From NCBI RefSeq assembly GCF_002265625.1, contig NZ_NOVE01000020.1, forward strand, positions 1 to 53,006: a DNA stretch of 53,006 nt, in the 5' to 3' direction. The stretch comes from Prevotella sp. 885 (GTDB lineage: Bacteria; Bacteroidota; Bacteroidia; Bacteroidales; Bacteroidaceae). Positions 34,124-43,054 of this stretch are shown piece by piece (the stretch's first letter is position 1; each line of letters begins with the position of its first letter). Made by a program: the position numbers and the translations under genes. A model generated the notes under the pieces. The model saw only the letters and a program-made list of their open reading frames with translations, did no database searches and was not told where the DNA came from.

Positions 34124-34169
34124 CCAGAAACTTACTAATATCACATATAGTAAGTTTCTGGCTTTTTTT
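34124..34169 (+). terminator. Rho-independent terminator with upstream direct repeats
   Basis: A perfect 13-bp stem 'ccagaaacttact' (34124-34136) / 'agtaagtttctgg' (34149-34161) is followed by c and seven T. Imperfect direct repeats of 'actacttactatcagaaac' type lie just before (34091-34136), giving alternative left arms. Confidence 0.9.
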
Positions 34170-34205
34170 GTTATTTTTCCACACATATTTTTCACACCTT
34201 ACCAC

Positions 34206-34213
34206 TAACTTTG
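34206..34213 (+). promoter_or_regulatory. -7 element of the small-protein cluster
   Basis: TAACTTTG lies 41 nt before the ATG at 34255. The -33 element is not evident. Confidence 0.45.
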
Positions 34214-34254
34214 CATTCAAGACCAGTAAACATCCCTGGTTTGAATATGAGAAA

Positions 34255-34557
34255 ATGACAAAAACAAAGAAAGTATTATACGTTGTAGGAGGCACAGCAG
34301 CTTTCATGGCAATAGGCACAACAATATTCGTATTTGGGCATAAGCCTGACGTTGTTACCAATCCATGCTTCCGTTCATGCCACCGTGCAGACGGTTGTAA
34401 GAAGAAGGCTTTTGACAAAGCATGGAAAGCAAACTGGCAAAGTGTAAAGCAATTCTTTCGATATGGAGAAGTTTGCAACTCTTATCAGGTTGGCGATAAA
34501 TACTATACTGGTCATAGTAAAACAGCATTTTGCAGAAATATTAACCCTTTTAAATAA
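34255..34557 (+). CDS. Small membrane-anchored Cys-rich protein (100 aa)
   Basis: Starting at MTKTKKVLYV, the protein has one N-terminal hydrophobic helix (VVGGTAAFMAIGTTIFVFG) and an extracytoplasmic-looking domain with five cysteines (CFRSCHRADGC, VCNSY, FCRN) and many Lys/Trp/Phe residues. Not recognised. It is the first of three small genes that are probably one transcript. Confidence 0.6.
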   Translation: MTKTKKVLYVVGGTAAFMAIGTTIFVFGHKPDVVTNPCFRSCHRADGCKKKAFDKAWKANWQSVKQFFRYGEVCNSYQVGDKYYTGHSKTAFCRNINPFK

Positions 34558-34565
34558 TTGAAATT

Positions 34566-34676
34566 ATGAGTAAGTATAACTATGGACATCGTAGCAAACA
34601 TAACTGGGATGAAGAAGAAGATTGCGGATTTGATGACGAGGACCTGGGAATCGGCCAGGACGAGCCTGACTTTTAG
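34566..34676 (+). CDS. Very small acidic protein (36 aa)
   Basis: The frame reads MSKYNYGHRSKHNWDEEEDC and continues with an acidic Asp/Glu-rich tail. It begins 9 nt after the stop of the previous gene. It is too short for any family call; the position and spacing suggest it is real, but coding could be fortuitous. Confidence 0.4.
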   Translation: MSKYNYGHRSKHNWDEEEDCGFDDEDLGIGQDEPDF

Positions 34677-34706
34677 CATCATACACCTATAAGAAGAATA
34701 GTTGCT

Positions 34707-34883
34707 ATGAGAAAAATCAGATTATTATCAATGGTTTCATCTGTATTTTTAGCAATGTCCGCATGCCTTTACGGTGCCACATTCGCCAATAATACTATTA
34801 ACAATAAAATAGCTTTCGGCTTAACAGCAATGATTCTATACGCCATACTGATGGCCATACCCTATTTGAAAGCAAAACGATAA
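34707..34883 (+). CDS. Small two-helix membrane protein (58 aa)
   Basis: The frame starts MRKIRLLSMVSSVFLAMSAC and has two hydrophobic segments separated by a polar NNTINNK turn, ending in basic LKAKR. Positive-inside charges are consistent with a small inner-membrane hairpin protein. It is 30 nt after the 36-aa ORF and is closed by a long hairpin terminator. Confidence 0.5.
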   Translation: MRKIRLLSMVSSVFLAMSACLYGATFANNTINNKIAFGLTAMILYAILMAIPYLKAKR

Positions 34884-34920
34884 ACAGACTTCAGCATGAT
34901 ACATTAAGATGACAAAAGAA

Positions 34921-34977
34921 ACGTCCTGCAAAGGCAAAGGCATCTCGTTATGATACCTTTTGACCTTTGCAGGACGT
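34921..34977. terminator. Long bidirectional hairpin terminator
   Basis: 'acgtcctgcaaagg' (34921-34934) pairs perfectly with 'cctttgcaggacgt' (34964-34977), and the stem continues imperfectly inward. It separates the small-protein cluster from the convergent GHL10 gene. Confidence 0.85.
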
Positions 34978-35006
34978 ATTGTTTATTATACTTTTCTGCC
35001 GTTCGC

Positions 35007-36527
35007 TTACAGCTTTATCTTCTTCTTCGCTCCCGTGCTCTCATTGCTGAGACGGTCGAGAGCGGTCACCACGTAAGTGTAGCGTGTACTGCCGTCTACG
35101 AAAGGCAGCTTGATGAATTCGTCTGAGGTTATTGCCACTATTCTTGCGGGATTCTCAATGTTGACCTTCTCGCCCGGCGAGAAACGATAAACCACATACT
35201 TCTTTACCTCATCATTCCATTTCTTTCCCTTCGGCTTTGTCCAGAAGAGGATGAGTCCGTCTTCGGTCCATATCGGCTTGAGCTTCTTGGGCTTCTTCGG
35301 TGCGCCACCGTCAATGAACGGCATGCGTGGCTGGAGAGCAGGATAACGCCAGTATTTCTGGCGCAGCATGGTTCCATAATTGCCTACATTATCAACAGCA
35401 GCCTTGGCATACCAAAGAACGGTGCCGTCAACATTTGGAAGACTGGAATGCAGAGCATACTTAGCCGGCATCTGATTGATCTTAGGATTGTCCACGTCAG
35501 CAAACTTAGCCGTGCGCTCCACATCCTCGCCGATAAACAGCGGGCGTGCAGAAGCATAACGGTTCCACCATTCAATGAGCGTCTTATAGTCGGCTGCCTT
35601 ATGACCAATCTGCCAATATATCTGCGGCACATTATAATCCACCCATCCGTTGTTCACCCAAAGAAGTACGTCTGCGTAGAGGTCGTCATAGTTCTGGGTG
35701 CCGTTAGTATTGCTGCCTATCTCCACACCAGGACGCTTGTTGCGATAAATGCCGAACGGCGATACGCCGAACTTCACCCAAGGCTTCAGTGCATGTATGT
35801 GCTCTGAAACCTGCTTTATGAAGACGTTGACGTTGTCGCGTCGCCAGTCGCCACGGTCGCGTATGCCGTTGTTGTAGAGAGCATACTCCTTGTCATCGGG
35901 AATGTTAAGTCCTTTGACGGGATAAGGATAAAAATAGTCGTCCATGTGTATGCCGTCCACATCGTAACGCTCCACGATATCGCCTACCACGCGGCAGATG
36001 TAGTCGCGGTTCTCGGGCAGTCCGGGATTGAGGATGAAGAGTCCGTCATAAGGGAACACCCATCCCGGATGCTTCATCGCCACATGCTTTGGGTCTAAAG
36101 CTGACGTGGTCTTTGTCTTGGCACGATACGGATTAATCCATGCATGCAGCTCCATGCCACGCTTGTGACATTGCTCAATCATCCATTGCAGCGGATCCCA
36201 GTAAGGCGACGGAGCCTTTCCTTGCTGTCCTGTAAGGAAGCGGCTCCACGGTTCGATGTCGCTCTTATACAGCGCATCACACTCTGCCCTGACCTGAAAG
36301 AAGATAGCGTTGACGCCGTCCTTCTGCAGCTCGTCGAGCTGATAGGTAAGTGTCTGCTGCATCTTCTGTGTGGACATTCCGATGAACTGTCCGTTTACGC
36401 ATTGTATCCAAGCCCCGCGAAACTCTCTCTTCTTCGGCACATAACTGTCAGACGCAGCCTTTACGGCTATGCTGATCATAAACAGCGCCACAAGAAGGAG
36501 AACTCTCGATATGGTCTTTCTAATCAT
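35007..36527 (-). CDS. Family-10-like glycosyl hydrolase (GHL10/DUF187), exported
   Basis: The protein is about 506 aa from MIRKTISRVL (ATG 36527; the longer frame would need TTG). A signal peptide ends near AVKAASD. The GHL10 TIM-barrel domain shows REFRGAWIQCVNG, then ELHAWINPYRAKT, DVDGIHMDDYFYPYP and VKFGVSPFGIYRNKRPG. A C-terminal fibronectin-like segment (KPIWTEDGLILFWTKPKG) follows. The family is thought to act on polysaccharides or envelope glycans, though substrates are largely undetermined. It lies downstream of a T9SS-secreted protein on the same strand with a 24-nt gap. Confidence 0.88.
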   Translation of the reverse strand: MIRKTISRVLLLVALFMISIAVKAASDSYVPKKREFRGAWIQCVNGQFIGMSTQKMQQTLTYQLDELQKDGVNAIFFQVRAECDALYKSDIEPWSRFLTGQQGKAPSPYWDPLQWMIEQCHKRGMELHAWINPYRAKTKTTSALDPKHVAMKHPGWVFPYDGLFILNPGLPENRDYICRVVGDIVERYDVDGIHMDDYFYPYPVKGLNIPDDKEYALYNNGIRDRGDWRRDNVNVFIKQVSEHIHALKPWVKFGVSPFGIYRNKRPGVEIGSNTNGTQNYDDLYADVLLWVNNGWVDYNVPQIYWQIGHKAADYKTLIEWWNRYASARPLFIGEDVERTAKFADVDNPKINQMPAKYALHSSLPNVDGTVLWYAKAAVDNVGNYGTMLRQKYWRYPALQPRMPFIDGGAPKKPKKLKPIWTEDGLILFWTKPKGKKWNDEVKKYVVYRFSPGEKVNIENPARIVAITSDEFIKLPFVDGSTRYTYVVTALDRLSNESTGAKKKIKL

Positions 36528-36551
36528 ATTCAAATATAAAATAAAGTCTGT

Positions 36552-38843
36552 TTATTTTACTACAAACTTCTTACCGTTCTGTACGTATACGCCCTTTGCC
36601 ATACCCTTCTTTGCGTTCACGACACGCTGTCCGTTAAGGTTGTATACTGCACCTGAGGCATTTGTGGAAGCATTGTTGTCTGTTATGCCATTAATGCCGA
36701 CGGTCGTGGAGTTATAGATGCGGACGTTATCGATGGCAAGATGGTATGCCTGCTTAGCGTTATACTTCCATGCAAAATACACCGGCGTAACGTCATCAAC
36801 GAAGCACTTCGTCACGTCATAAGCCTTGTGCTGCGGTCTGCAAGTCTCACCCTCAGCAAGATCGGCAGGAATATAGCCCTGAAGATTGCCATCAATCTCA
36901 CCCCAATCCTCTGCATTATACGAATAGTAGACACCAGCCTCCGATTTCTTTCCGCTCATAGCATAGTCCATATCGAACTCGAGAGTGACGTAAGGACCGT
37001 CTGCCGAGTTGCGGAGGAGAGGCGGCGTGTCGAGTGTGGTAAATACGTTGAGGAATCCTGTGGCTGAAGCATTGACGGAAGCAAAGCATCCGCTGAATCC
37101 GCCACCACTTACCGGCAACTCATACCAGTTATCGAAGCGCCAGAGATAGTTGTCCTTCATTCTTCCGTCCACCTTTTCAACAGTCCAGTTGGCAGGCTTC
37201 ATATCGCCGTCAAAATTCTCCTCGAACGGCAGTCTGTAATTAGGCTTTACGCCATATTCCACCTGTATTGTAGCCGGCACAGAAAGGACTCCGTCTGCAT
37301 AAAGAGCCTTCACGCTGTAGTCGTAACTTCCCTCCGGTGCGTTTGCCTCAGAGAGAGTTGTTGCTGTAGTCTCGCCTATCTTGTCGTTTCCTCTGAATAC
37401 CACGTATTTCTCCACTGCATTCTCAGAAGGTTTCGGTGCTGTCCAAGCAAGATTAAGCGTTCCGTCCTCTGAGCGATCGGCTGTGAGATTGTACGGCGTA
37501 GGGCGGGTTCCGAGAGCAACTATATCACCAACCGGCTCAGACTCTCCATCCGGATTCTCATATACGGCGGTCACGGTGTACGTATAAATACCCTTTGACA
37601 GACCAGTCTGGCCTACGCTGGTATCCTCCAGCCATCCTCCGAACAACGCTCCATTGGCATAGGCATTATAATAGATTGGCTTGCGCTCGCCTTCGGGAGC
37701 ATCCCATGTGAGCGCTACGTCATACTTGCCGGTCTCTTCATCCTGCTTGTATGTCACGCGGACATTAGAGGGAGGATTTAGTGTAGCCTTCTTAATCTCT
37801 ACGTCTATCTTTGCAAGCGGCGATGTAAGATCCTCTGACAACGACACAGCCTGTACGGCATACTGATGAACGCCGGCTGTCTTGTCAGACGTATCGGTGA
37901 AGGTGAGTGAGTGAAGGTTCTTAGCAATGCGCTTGTTGTCGAGATATACGTTATAGCAATCAGCTGGTGCCGGTGCCTTTCTTGGCTTGTAAGGACGTGC
38001 CACCTTCTTTCCTGTAGGAACAAAATTGCGGTATGTAGGTCTGTTGCCAAGCGGACGAACAGACGGACTGTGCGCAGGATCGGCAGCAGTCGTAGTGCCC
38101 GCGTCAAGCAGACGTACATCGTCGATCACCCACGAGAGATAGAGTCCTGACTCTGTATTCTCCGTATCGCTGAGCGCCTGGAAAGCCACAATGGCTTCAC
38201 CGTCAGCGTTGTCGCCAAGATAAAGCGACACGAGCTGCCATCCGTCCGAACCGTTGCTGTCGTAGCGGGCGTCCCAAATAACCTCCCATGTCTTGCCTCC
38301 GTCATGGCTGACCTTCACATAGTAATGGTCAGGGAAACCTTCGTCCTCACCCCATGTCAGTACCTTTGGGTCTATGTAAGTATAGAACTGAACATAACGG
38401 GCACCTGCCTTGACAGGCATTACGAGCCATTCGTTCTGCACAGCCGACGAACCGTCTGTATGAGGCGCTGCATCATCAAAGAACAAAGCTGCACTGCGTT
38501 CGCCGGAATGAATCCACGACTCCCATCCCTCAACATTCTCCTTAATCTCTTCCGTCGGGAAAGAGAACCATGAGAAGAGGTTGTCATACGTGTTAGTACG
38601 GGTCTGTGACCATCCATCCTGCGGGAAGCCAGCCTCCTCAAATCCCTGCTTATAGAGCGTGTCCGAAACAACGTCACGCTGCCATGTCAGCGTCACCTTA
38701 TTATAATCAGCTACTGCCTTGAGATTGGAAGGTGCAGAAGGGTCGTCCTGCGCCTGAACGAGGGCAGGAGTAAGCACTACCGCTGTGAATGCGGCAGCTT
38801 TCAACCATTCAATGGCTGTTGGAGTGTAAAAAAATCTCTTCAT
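36552..38843 (-). CDS. T9SS-secreted protein with adhesin-type (choice-of-anchor J) and Fn3 domains
   Basis: The 763-aa protein has an N-terminal signal peptide ending near LVQAQD. An Fn3-like stretch (NLKAVADYNKVTLTWQR) precedes a cleaved-adhesin/choice-of-anchor-J jelly-roll domain (about residues 70-250, with FPQDGWSQTRTNT and SWVIDDVRLLDAG). Two or three fibronectin type III repeats follow, then a second jelly-roll domain (about 540-715). The C-terminus (VYNLNGQRVVNAKKG, GVYVQNGKKFVVK) is a T9SS sorting signal of the Prevotella kind. It probably acts at the cell surface in adhesion or carbohydrate binding. Confidence 0.85.
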   Translation of the reverse strand: MKRFFYTPTAIEWLKAAAFTAVVLTPALVQAQDDPSAPSNLKAVADYNKVTLTWQRDVVSDTLYKQGFEEAGFPQDGWSQTRTNTYDNLFSWFSFPTEEIKENVEGWESWIHSGERSAALFFDDAAPHTDGSSAVQNEWLVMPVKAGARYVQFYTYIDPKVLTWGEDEGFPDHYYVKVSHDGGKTWEVIWDARYDSNGSDGWQLVSLYLGDNADGEAIVAFQALSDTENTESGLYLSWVIDDVRLLDAGTTTAADPAHSPSVRPLGNRPTYRNFVPTGKKVARPYKPRKAPAPADCYNVYLDNKRIAKNLHSLTFTDTSDKTAGVHQYAVQAVSLSEDLTSPLAKIDVEIKKATLNPPSNVRVTYKQDEETGKYDVALTWDAPEGERKPIYYNAYANGALFGGWLEDTSVGQTGLSKGIYTYTVTAVYENPDGESEPVGDIVALGTRPTPYNLTADRSEDGTLNLAWTAPKPSENAVEKYVVFRGNDKIGETTATTLSEANAPEGSYDYSVKALYADGVLSVPATIQVEYGVKPNYRLPFEENFDGDMKPANWTVEKVDGRMKDNYLWRFDNWYELPVSGGGFSGCFASVNASATGFLNVFTTLDTPPLLRNSADGPYVTLEFDMDYAMSGKKSEAGVYYSYNAEDWGEIDGNLQGYIPADLAEGETCRPQHKAYDVTKCFVDDVTPVYFAWKYNAKQAYHLAIDNVRIYNSTTVGINGITDNNASTNASGAVYNLNGQRVVNAKKGMAKGVYVQNGKKFVVK

Positions 38844-38894
38844 AAAAATGCCTGTTTAAAGTATTATTATTTCGATGTATGTTAATAGTCTTGT

Positions 38895-40922
38895 TTATTT
38901 TGTCTTGCCTCCGTCAGCCGATACTTTCTTTATGACGCTGTAGGCGCCATAGAGTCCCAGCTCGCCTGCCTTGCTAAGGTCGGCGATGCCTTCCTGTCTG
39001 TTGCCGGCAGAGATACGTGCCAAGCCGCGATTATAGAAAGCCTCTGCGAGGCGAGGATCGATGGCGATAGCTCGTGTGAAGTCGTCTATTGCAAGCGTAT
39101 AGTCCTTATTATAAAGGTAGGCGCAGCCACGGTTATAATAGAGATACTGGTTGTCGTGGTCGAGCTTGATGGCGTCCGTAAGGTCTGCCACCACGGACAT
39201 AAACGTAAGATGTGCGCCACCTGCGCCAACCGTCAAGCTGTTCTTCGGCGAAGACGACTGAAGCGAAGCCGAGGCATCGAACACGCCCTTCATCATCTTA
39301 CAGTAAGCACGCTGCCAAAGGGCAAGCACGGAAGCGGAATCAACTGAGAGACATGCCGTAAGGTCAGCAATGGCGTCGTCATAGTTCTGAGCCACACTTT
39401 CCAACACAGCACGCGTAAGCAGAGCCGTAGCCTCGCTGCCAGCGCGTCCGTTGTTAATGGCAGTGGTCAGCGAATCTATCGAGGCAAACGTCTTGCGGGT
39501 GGCGTCAGCCGAGAGCTGATGCGGAGCGCAGTTTACAAAAATAGTCACGCCACGACCTTTGCCGTTTCTGTTGAAAGCCTCCACTTCCTGTGAGAAAGCG
39601 TTGTAATTTCGCACATCGCCACGCTGCGCCATGCTCGAGAGCGCAAACATAGGAAGTGCTGTAAGATTGGCGGCACGGTCCTGCACACGTCCACGGTAGT
39701 CGCTCTTATACTCGCGCTCCGGTGTATTGCTGTCCGCCACCACCATCTGGTTATATTTATCGGGATCGATTTCGCTTCTGCGGCGCATCTGGCGCTTCTT
39801 GGCATTGCTCCAACGCGGTTGCACTCCGATGTGCTTGTTCATCTGAGCCTTCAGGATGCGGAATTCGTCAAGTTCCGCCTTAGCTGTCATGCCAAGTCTA
39901 CGATAGCAGTTGGCACGGCGCGACAGACCTGTCCAGAAGTTCGGAAACTGCTCTATCATACGTGTATAGTCGCGTATGGCAGCTCTGAGATTGCCCGTCT
40001 TGTCGAGAAGAATGGCACGATTGAAGATGGCAAGCACATTGTCCGGCTCCATGCGTATGACGAAGTCGAAATCGGTGATGGCACGATTGTCGTCGCCAAG
40101 CTGCATACGCAGAAGGCCACGGTTGTAATGTGCGAGAAAATTCTGTGGGTCGAGGTCGATGGCTGTATCATAGTCAGACATAGTACCTCGAAGATTGTTG
40201 AGATTATAACGTGCAAGTGCACGGTTGACGTACGCCGCCACGTTCTTCGGCTTTAGGTGTATGGCCTTGCTGAGGAAAGTGTCGGCGTCCTTCCAGTTGC
40301 TTCGCGATAGGCTTATCATGGCACGCTGTGTCCATGCCTCCGCGTCATAGGGGTCGATTTCGAGACTGCGGTCGAGCCATTTGTCGGCACTTGTGGTATC
40401 CTTCTCAGCCAGATAAATCTGTGCCTTCAGCGAATAGGCACTCGCAAACTGCTTCCATTTCACGACTATAGTGTCAAGGTCGAGCTGCGCCTGTGCATAG
40501 TCTTTCTGCTCCACACGGCAGAGCGCACGGTTATACCATGCCGCCTGGTTCTGCGGATTAAGACATAAAGAATGGTCATAGTCGCCGATAGCGTCAGCAT
40601 AGCTGTTCTGGCGAATACGGCACAGACCGCGCAACTCATACATGTTGGCGATATAAGGATTCAGACTGATGGCGTGTGAGAGGTCACTCTCGGCTCCTGA
40701 ATAGTCGTCGAGATAATACTTGGCAAGGCCACGAAAAAACCAAGGCTCATAAAGGTATGGCTTCGCCGTGAGCACTTGGTTGAAATACTGTATGGAAAGC
40801 ACATAGTCCTCATAATAGAGAGCGCTCCTTCCGGACACCATTAGCCGGTCGGTATTGAATTGTGCCGCAGCCTTGTGGGGCACAAACATGGCTATCATTA
40901 TAAGGACTATGAGATGCTTCAT
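38895..40922 (-). CDS. Exported TPR-repeat protein (675 aa)
   Basis: A signal peptide (MKHLIVLIMIAMFVPHKAAA) is followed by at least eleven tetratricopeptide repeats (for example PWFFRGLAKYYLDDYSGAES, IDLDPQNFLAHYNRGLLRM, and, after a gap, HDNQYLYYNRGCAYLYNKDY). A low-repeat insert rich in Arg and Asn lies at about residues 365-470. Such proteins scaffold complexes in the periplasm or outer membrane. It is 33 nt downstream of def and probably in the same transcript. Confidence 0.88.
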   Translation of the reverse strand: MKHLIVLIMIAMFVPHKAAAQFNTDRLMVSGRSALYYEDYVLSIQYFNQVLTAKPYLYEPWFFRGLAKYYLDDYSGAESDLSHAISLNPYIANMYELRGLCRIRQNSYADAIGDYDHSLCLNPQNQAAWYNRALCRVEQKDYAQAQLDLDTIVVKWKQFASAYSLKAQIYLAEKDTTSADKWLDRSLEIDPYDAEAWTQRAMISLSRSNWKDADTFLSKAIHLKPKNVAAYVNRALARYNLNNLRGTMSDYDTAIDLDPQNFLAHYNRGLLRMQLGDDNRAITDFDFVIRMEPDNVLAIFNRAILLDKTGNLRAAIRDYTRMIEQFPNFWTGLSRRANCYRRLGMTAKAELDEFRILKAQMNKHIGVQPRWSNAKKRQMRRRSEIDPDKYNQMVVADSNTPEREYKSDYRGRVQDRAANLTALPMFALSSMAQRGDVRNYNAFSQEVEAFNRNGKGRGVTIFVNCAPHQLSADATRKTFASIDSLTTAINNGRAGSEATALLTRAVLESVAQNYDDAIADLTACLSVDSASVLALWQRAYCKMMKGVFDASASLQSSSPKNSLTVGAGGAHLTFMSVVADLTDAIKLDHDNQYLYYNRGCAYLYNKDYTLAIDDFTRAIAIDPRLAEAFYNRGLARISAGNRQEGIADLSKAGELGLYGAYSVIKKVSADGGKTK

Positions 40923-40955
40923 GAATAATCTTTTACGTGTAATTCAAGGGAATTC

Positions 40956-41519
40956 TTACTTTCTGGGAAGGCGGGTGCGGTATGCGCAGCGGAACTTTCC
41001 GAGCAGCAGGTTCTTCAGCTTTCCGCGGATAAGCTGGCGGCGCATCGGTGAGATGCGGTCAATGAACATCTTTCCCCCAAGATGATCAAACTCGTGCTGC
41101 ATGACGCGTGCGAGGTAACCCTCCACCCACTCGTCGTGCTCCTGGAAGTTCTCATCGAGATACTTCACGTGGATGCGTGTCGGTCTTGTCACGCTCTCGT
41201 GGATGCCGGGCAGTGAGAGACAGCCCTCCTCCATCGTTTCCTTCTTCGAGTCTTCATCATACTCGAGGATGTAAGGATTGATAAATGCGTGACGATAGTC
41301 CTTGTATTCGGGCAAATCCTCGCTGAGTACGTCAAGGTCGATAATCACAAGGCGGATGTCGAGACCAATCTGCGGTGCGGCAAGTCCGATGCCGTCGCTC
41401 TCCTTAAGTGTCTCGTACATGTTGGCAATAAGCGTCTGCAGTTCCGGGTAGCTGGCGTCAATGTCCTGTGCTTCCTTACGCAGTACGGGGTTGCCGTAAG
41501 TATAAATCGGTAAAATCAT
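40956..41519 (-). CDS. def: Peptide deformylase
   Basis: The 187-aa enzyme from MILPIYTYGNPVL removes the N-formyl group of nascent proteins. Three motifs are intact: GIGLAAPQIG (motif 1), EEGCLSLPG (motif 2, metal-binding Cys) and QHEFDHLGG (motif 3, HExxH-type metal site). The frame extends upstream to 41594 but starts there within ruvX. It lies between ruvX and the TPR gene on the minus strand, as in other Bacteroidales. Confidence 0.97.
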   Translation of the reverse strand: MILPIYTYGNPVLRKEAQDIDASYPELQTLIANMYETLKESDGIGLAAPQIGLDIRLVIIDLDVLSEDLPEYKDYRHAFINPYILEYDEDSKKETMEEGCLSLPGIHESVTRPTRIHVKYLDENFQEHDEWVEGYLARVMQHEFDHLGGKMFIDRISPMRRQLIRGKLKNLLLGKFRCAYRTRLPRK

Positions 41520-41590
41520 GTTTCGTTCTAAAAAAATGCAGTGGGCAATTATTCCATGGCTGTTATTCAATACCATGGCTGTGTCTTGCC

Positions 41591-42007
41591 TCACAGTCCC
41601 TTCGTACGAAGGTAGTCTTGAAGAATAATGGTGGCACTTATCTCGTCCACCAAAGCTTTGTTCTGACGTGCCTTACGTCCTATGCCGCTGTCGATGATGG
41701 CCTTATGCGCCAATACCGACGTGAAGCGCTCGTCGAAGAACTCTATGGGTATCTGCGGTTTCTGCTTGCGCCATTGAGCCACGAACTGCTTTACGCGTGC
41801 CAGGTTTTCGCTTGGCTCGCCATTGAGCTGTCGCGGTTCGCCGATGACGATGCGTTCCACGTCCTCGCGCTCCACATAGTCGCAGAGAAACTTCATAAGC
41901 TCACACGTAGAAACGGTCGCCAATCCGCCCGGAACAATCTGGAGCGGATCGGTGACTGCTATACCTGTGCGCTTCTTTCCATAGTCGATAGAAAGTATGC
42001 GTGCCAC
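41591..42007 (-). CDS. ruvX: Putative pre-16S rRNA nuclease (RuvX/YqgF)
   Basis: The 138-aa RNase H-fold protein has ILSIDYGKKRTGIAVTD (first catalytic Asp), RIVIGEPRQLNGE, FFDERFTS (second acid) and DEISATIILQDYL (third acid). In E. coli YqgF matures the 5' end of 16S rRNA. The start codon is GTG at 42007; no ATG is available upstream in frame. It is 36 nt downstream of the SPOR lipoprotein gene. Confidence 0.93.
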   Translation of the reverse strand: MARILSIDYGKKRTGIAVTDPLQIVPGGLATVSTCELMKFLCDYVEREDVERIVIGEPRQLNGEPSENLARVKQFVAQWRKQKPQIPIEFFDERFTSVLAHKAIIDSGIGRKARQNKALVDEISATIILQDYLRTKGL

Positions 42008-42043
42008 TATATTATAATGTATATATACTGGTATGTTTACGTC

Positions 42044-42535
42044 TTACTTCTTATAGAGAAGCCATGCGTCGGGGAACTGTCCGCGCAACTGGTCGCGTGA
42101 CTGAGCAGCCTCGCTCTTTGTAGCGAATGTAGTTGCTACTACGCGATAGAGATTGCGCTCTGAGTTGTAGACAATCTGACCCTGCAAGCCCTGTCCGTTC
42201 AGACGGCTCTGGAGTCCCTCTGCGTTAGCCTTAACGCCGAACGATCCTACCACAACGCTGAAGTTGCTGAGACCGGGACCGCTGATCAGCTGGAAGTCCT
42301 CTGTGCGTACAGTCACATTGTCCGTATTGTCGATAACAGTTGTCTCGTTGGCAGGTTTCTCCACGAGCGGAGCCACAACGGGAGCCTCCTCCTGTACCGG
42401 CTGCTCAGCAGGCTGCTCCTGCTTTGCCTGAGCCTTGAGATATGCCTTCTTATATGCGCTTTCCTTAGAGCCTGAGCAACTTGCAAAAGCCAACACTGCG
42501 CAGATGCCTGCGCACAATACCATACTTTTCTTCAT
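42044..42535 (-). CDS. SPOR-domain lipoprotein
   Basis: The 163-aa protein from MKKSMVLCAG has a lipobox (LAFASC), a Gln/Glu/Pro/Val-rich linker (about residues 35-75) and a C-terminal SPOR domain (FSVVVGSFGVKANAEGLQSR, LYRVVATTFATKSEAAQ). SPOR domains bind glycan strands lacking stem peptides, and such lipoproteins usually act at the division septum. It begins the likely operon SPOR-ruvX-def-TPR. The longer frame to 42643 is rejected because the signal peptide starts at 42535. Confidence 0.9.
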   Translation of the reverse strand: MKKSMVLCAGICAVLAFASCSGSKESAYKKAYLKAQAKQEQPAEQPVQEEAPVVAPLVEKPANETTVIDNTDNVTVRTEDFQLISGPGLSNFSVVVGSFGVKANAEGLQSRLNGQGLQGQIVYNSERNLYRVVATTFATKSEAAQSRDQLRGQFPDAWLLYKK

Positions 42536-42732
42536 ATTCCTGTTTTGATTATTGTTGGGTTTATATTTATTTAGTTCTTGACATGTATTTATAATACGTT
42601 GCGAAATTACAAAATATATCATAATTATCACCTCTAACGCCACATAAAGTTTGTTAAATCAACAATTATAGGTTTTTGACAAGACGAAAGATTAAATAAA
42701 ATACAAATTAACAAAAAATAAAGGCACGATCC

Positions 42733-42763
42733 TTTGCTAATTGAAATATAATTGCTATATTTG
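42733..42763 (+). promoter_or_regulatory. Consensus promoter of the YtxH operon
   Basis: TTTG at 42733-42736, exactly 19 nt, then TATATTTG at 42756-42763. The ATG follows at 42810. Confidence 0.85.
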
Positions 42764-42809
42764 CTTTCAGAAAGATAAGATATTACTATAACTTTAAAAC
42801 ATTAACAAC

Positions 42810-43028
42810 ATGAAAGCATTAGGTTACATTGGAGCATTCCTCGGCGGAGCTATCGCCGGTACAGCATTAGGTATTCTTTTGGCGCCCGAAAAGGGTAGCG
42901 AGACACGCACTAAGATTGGTGACGCTGTTGACGACTTCTGCAAGAAGCACAACATCAAGGTCAGCCGTAAGGAGATGGAAGACCTCGTGGACGACATCCA
43001 GGACGCAACTGACGGCGACAACGCATAA
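42810..43028 (+). CDS. YtxH-domain protein (72 aa)
   Basis: An N-terminal glycine-rich membrane helix (GYIGAFLGGAIAGTALGI) is followed by the typical LLAPEKGSETRTKI and a short amphipathic tail. YtxH proteins are small stress-associated membrane proteins of unclear function. It is first in a three-gene operon with a holin-like protein and a basic 101-aa protein. Confidence 0.9.
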   Translation: MKALGYIGAFLGGAIAGTALGILLAPEKGSETRTKIGDAVDDFCKKHNIKVSRKEMEDLVDDIQDATDGDNA

Positions 43029-43054
43029 ATCATTATTCCTCATTCACTGGCTAA

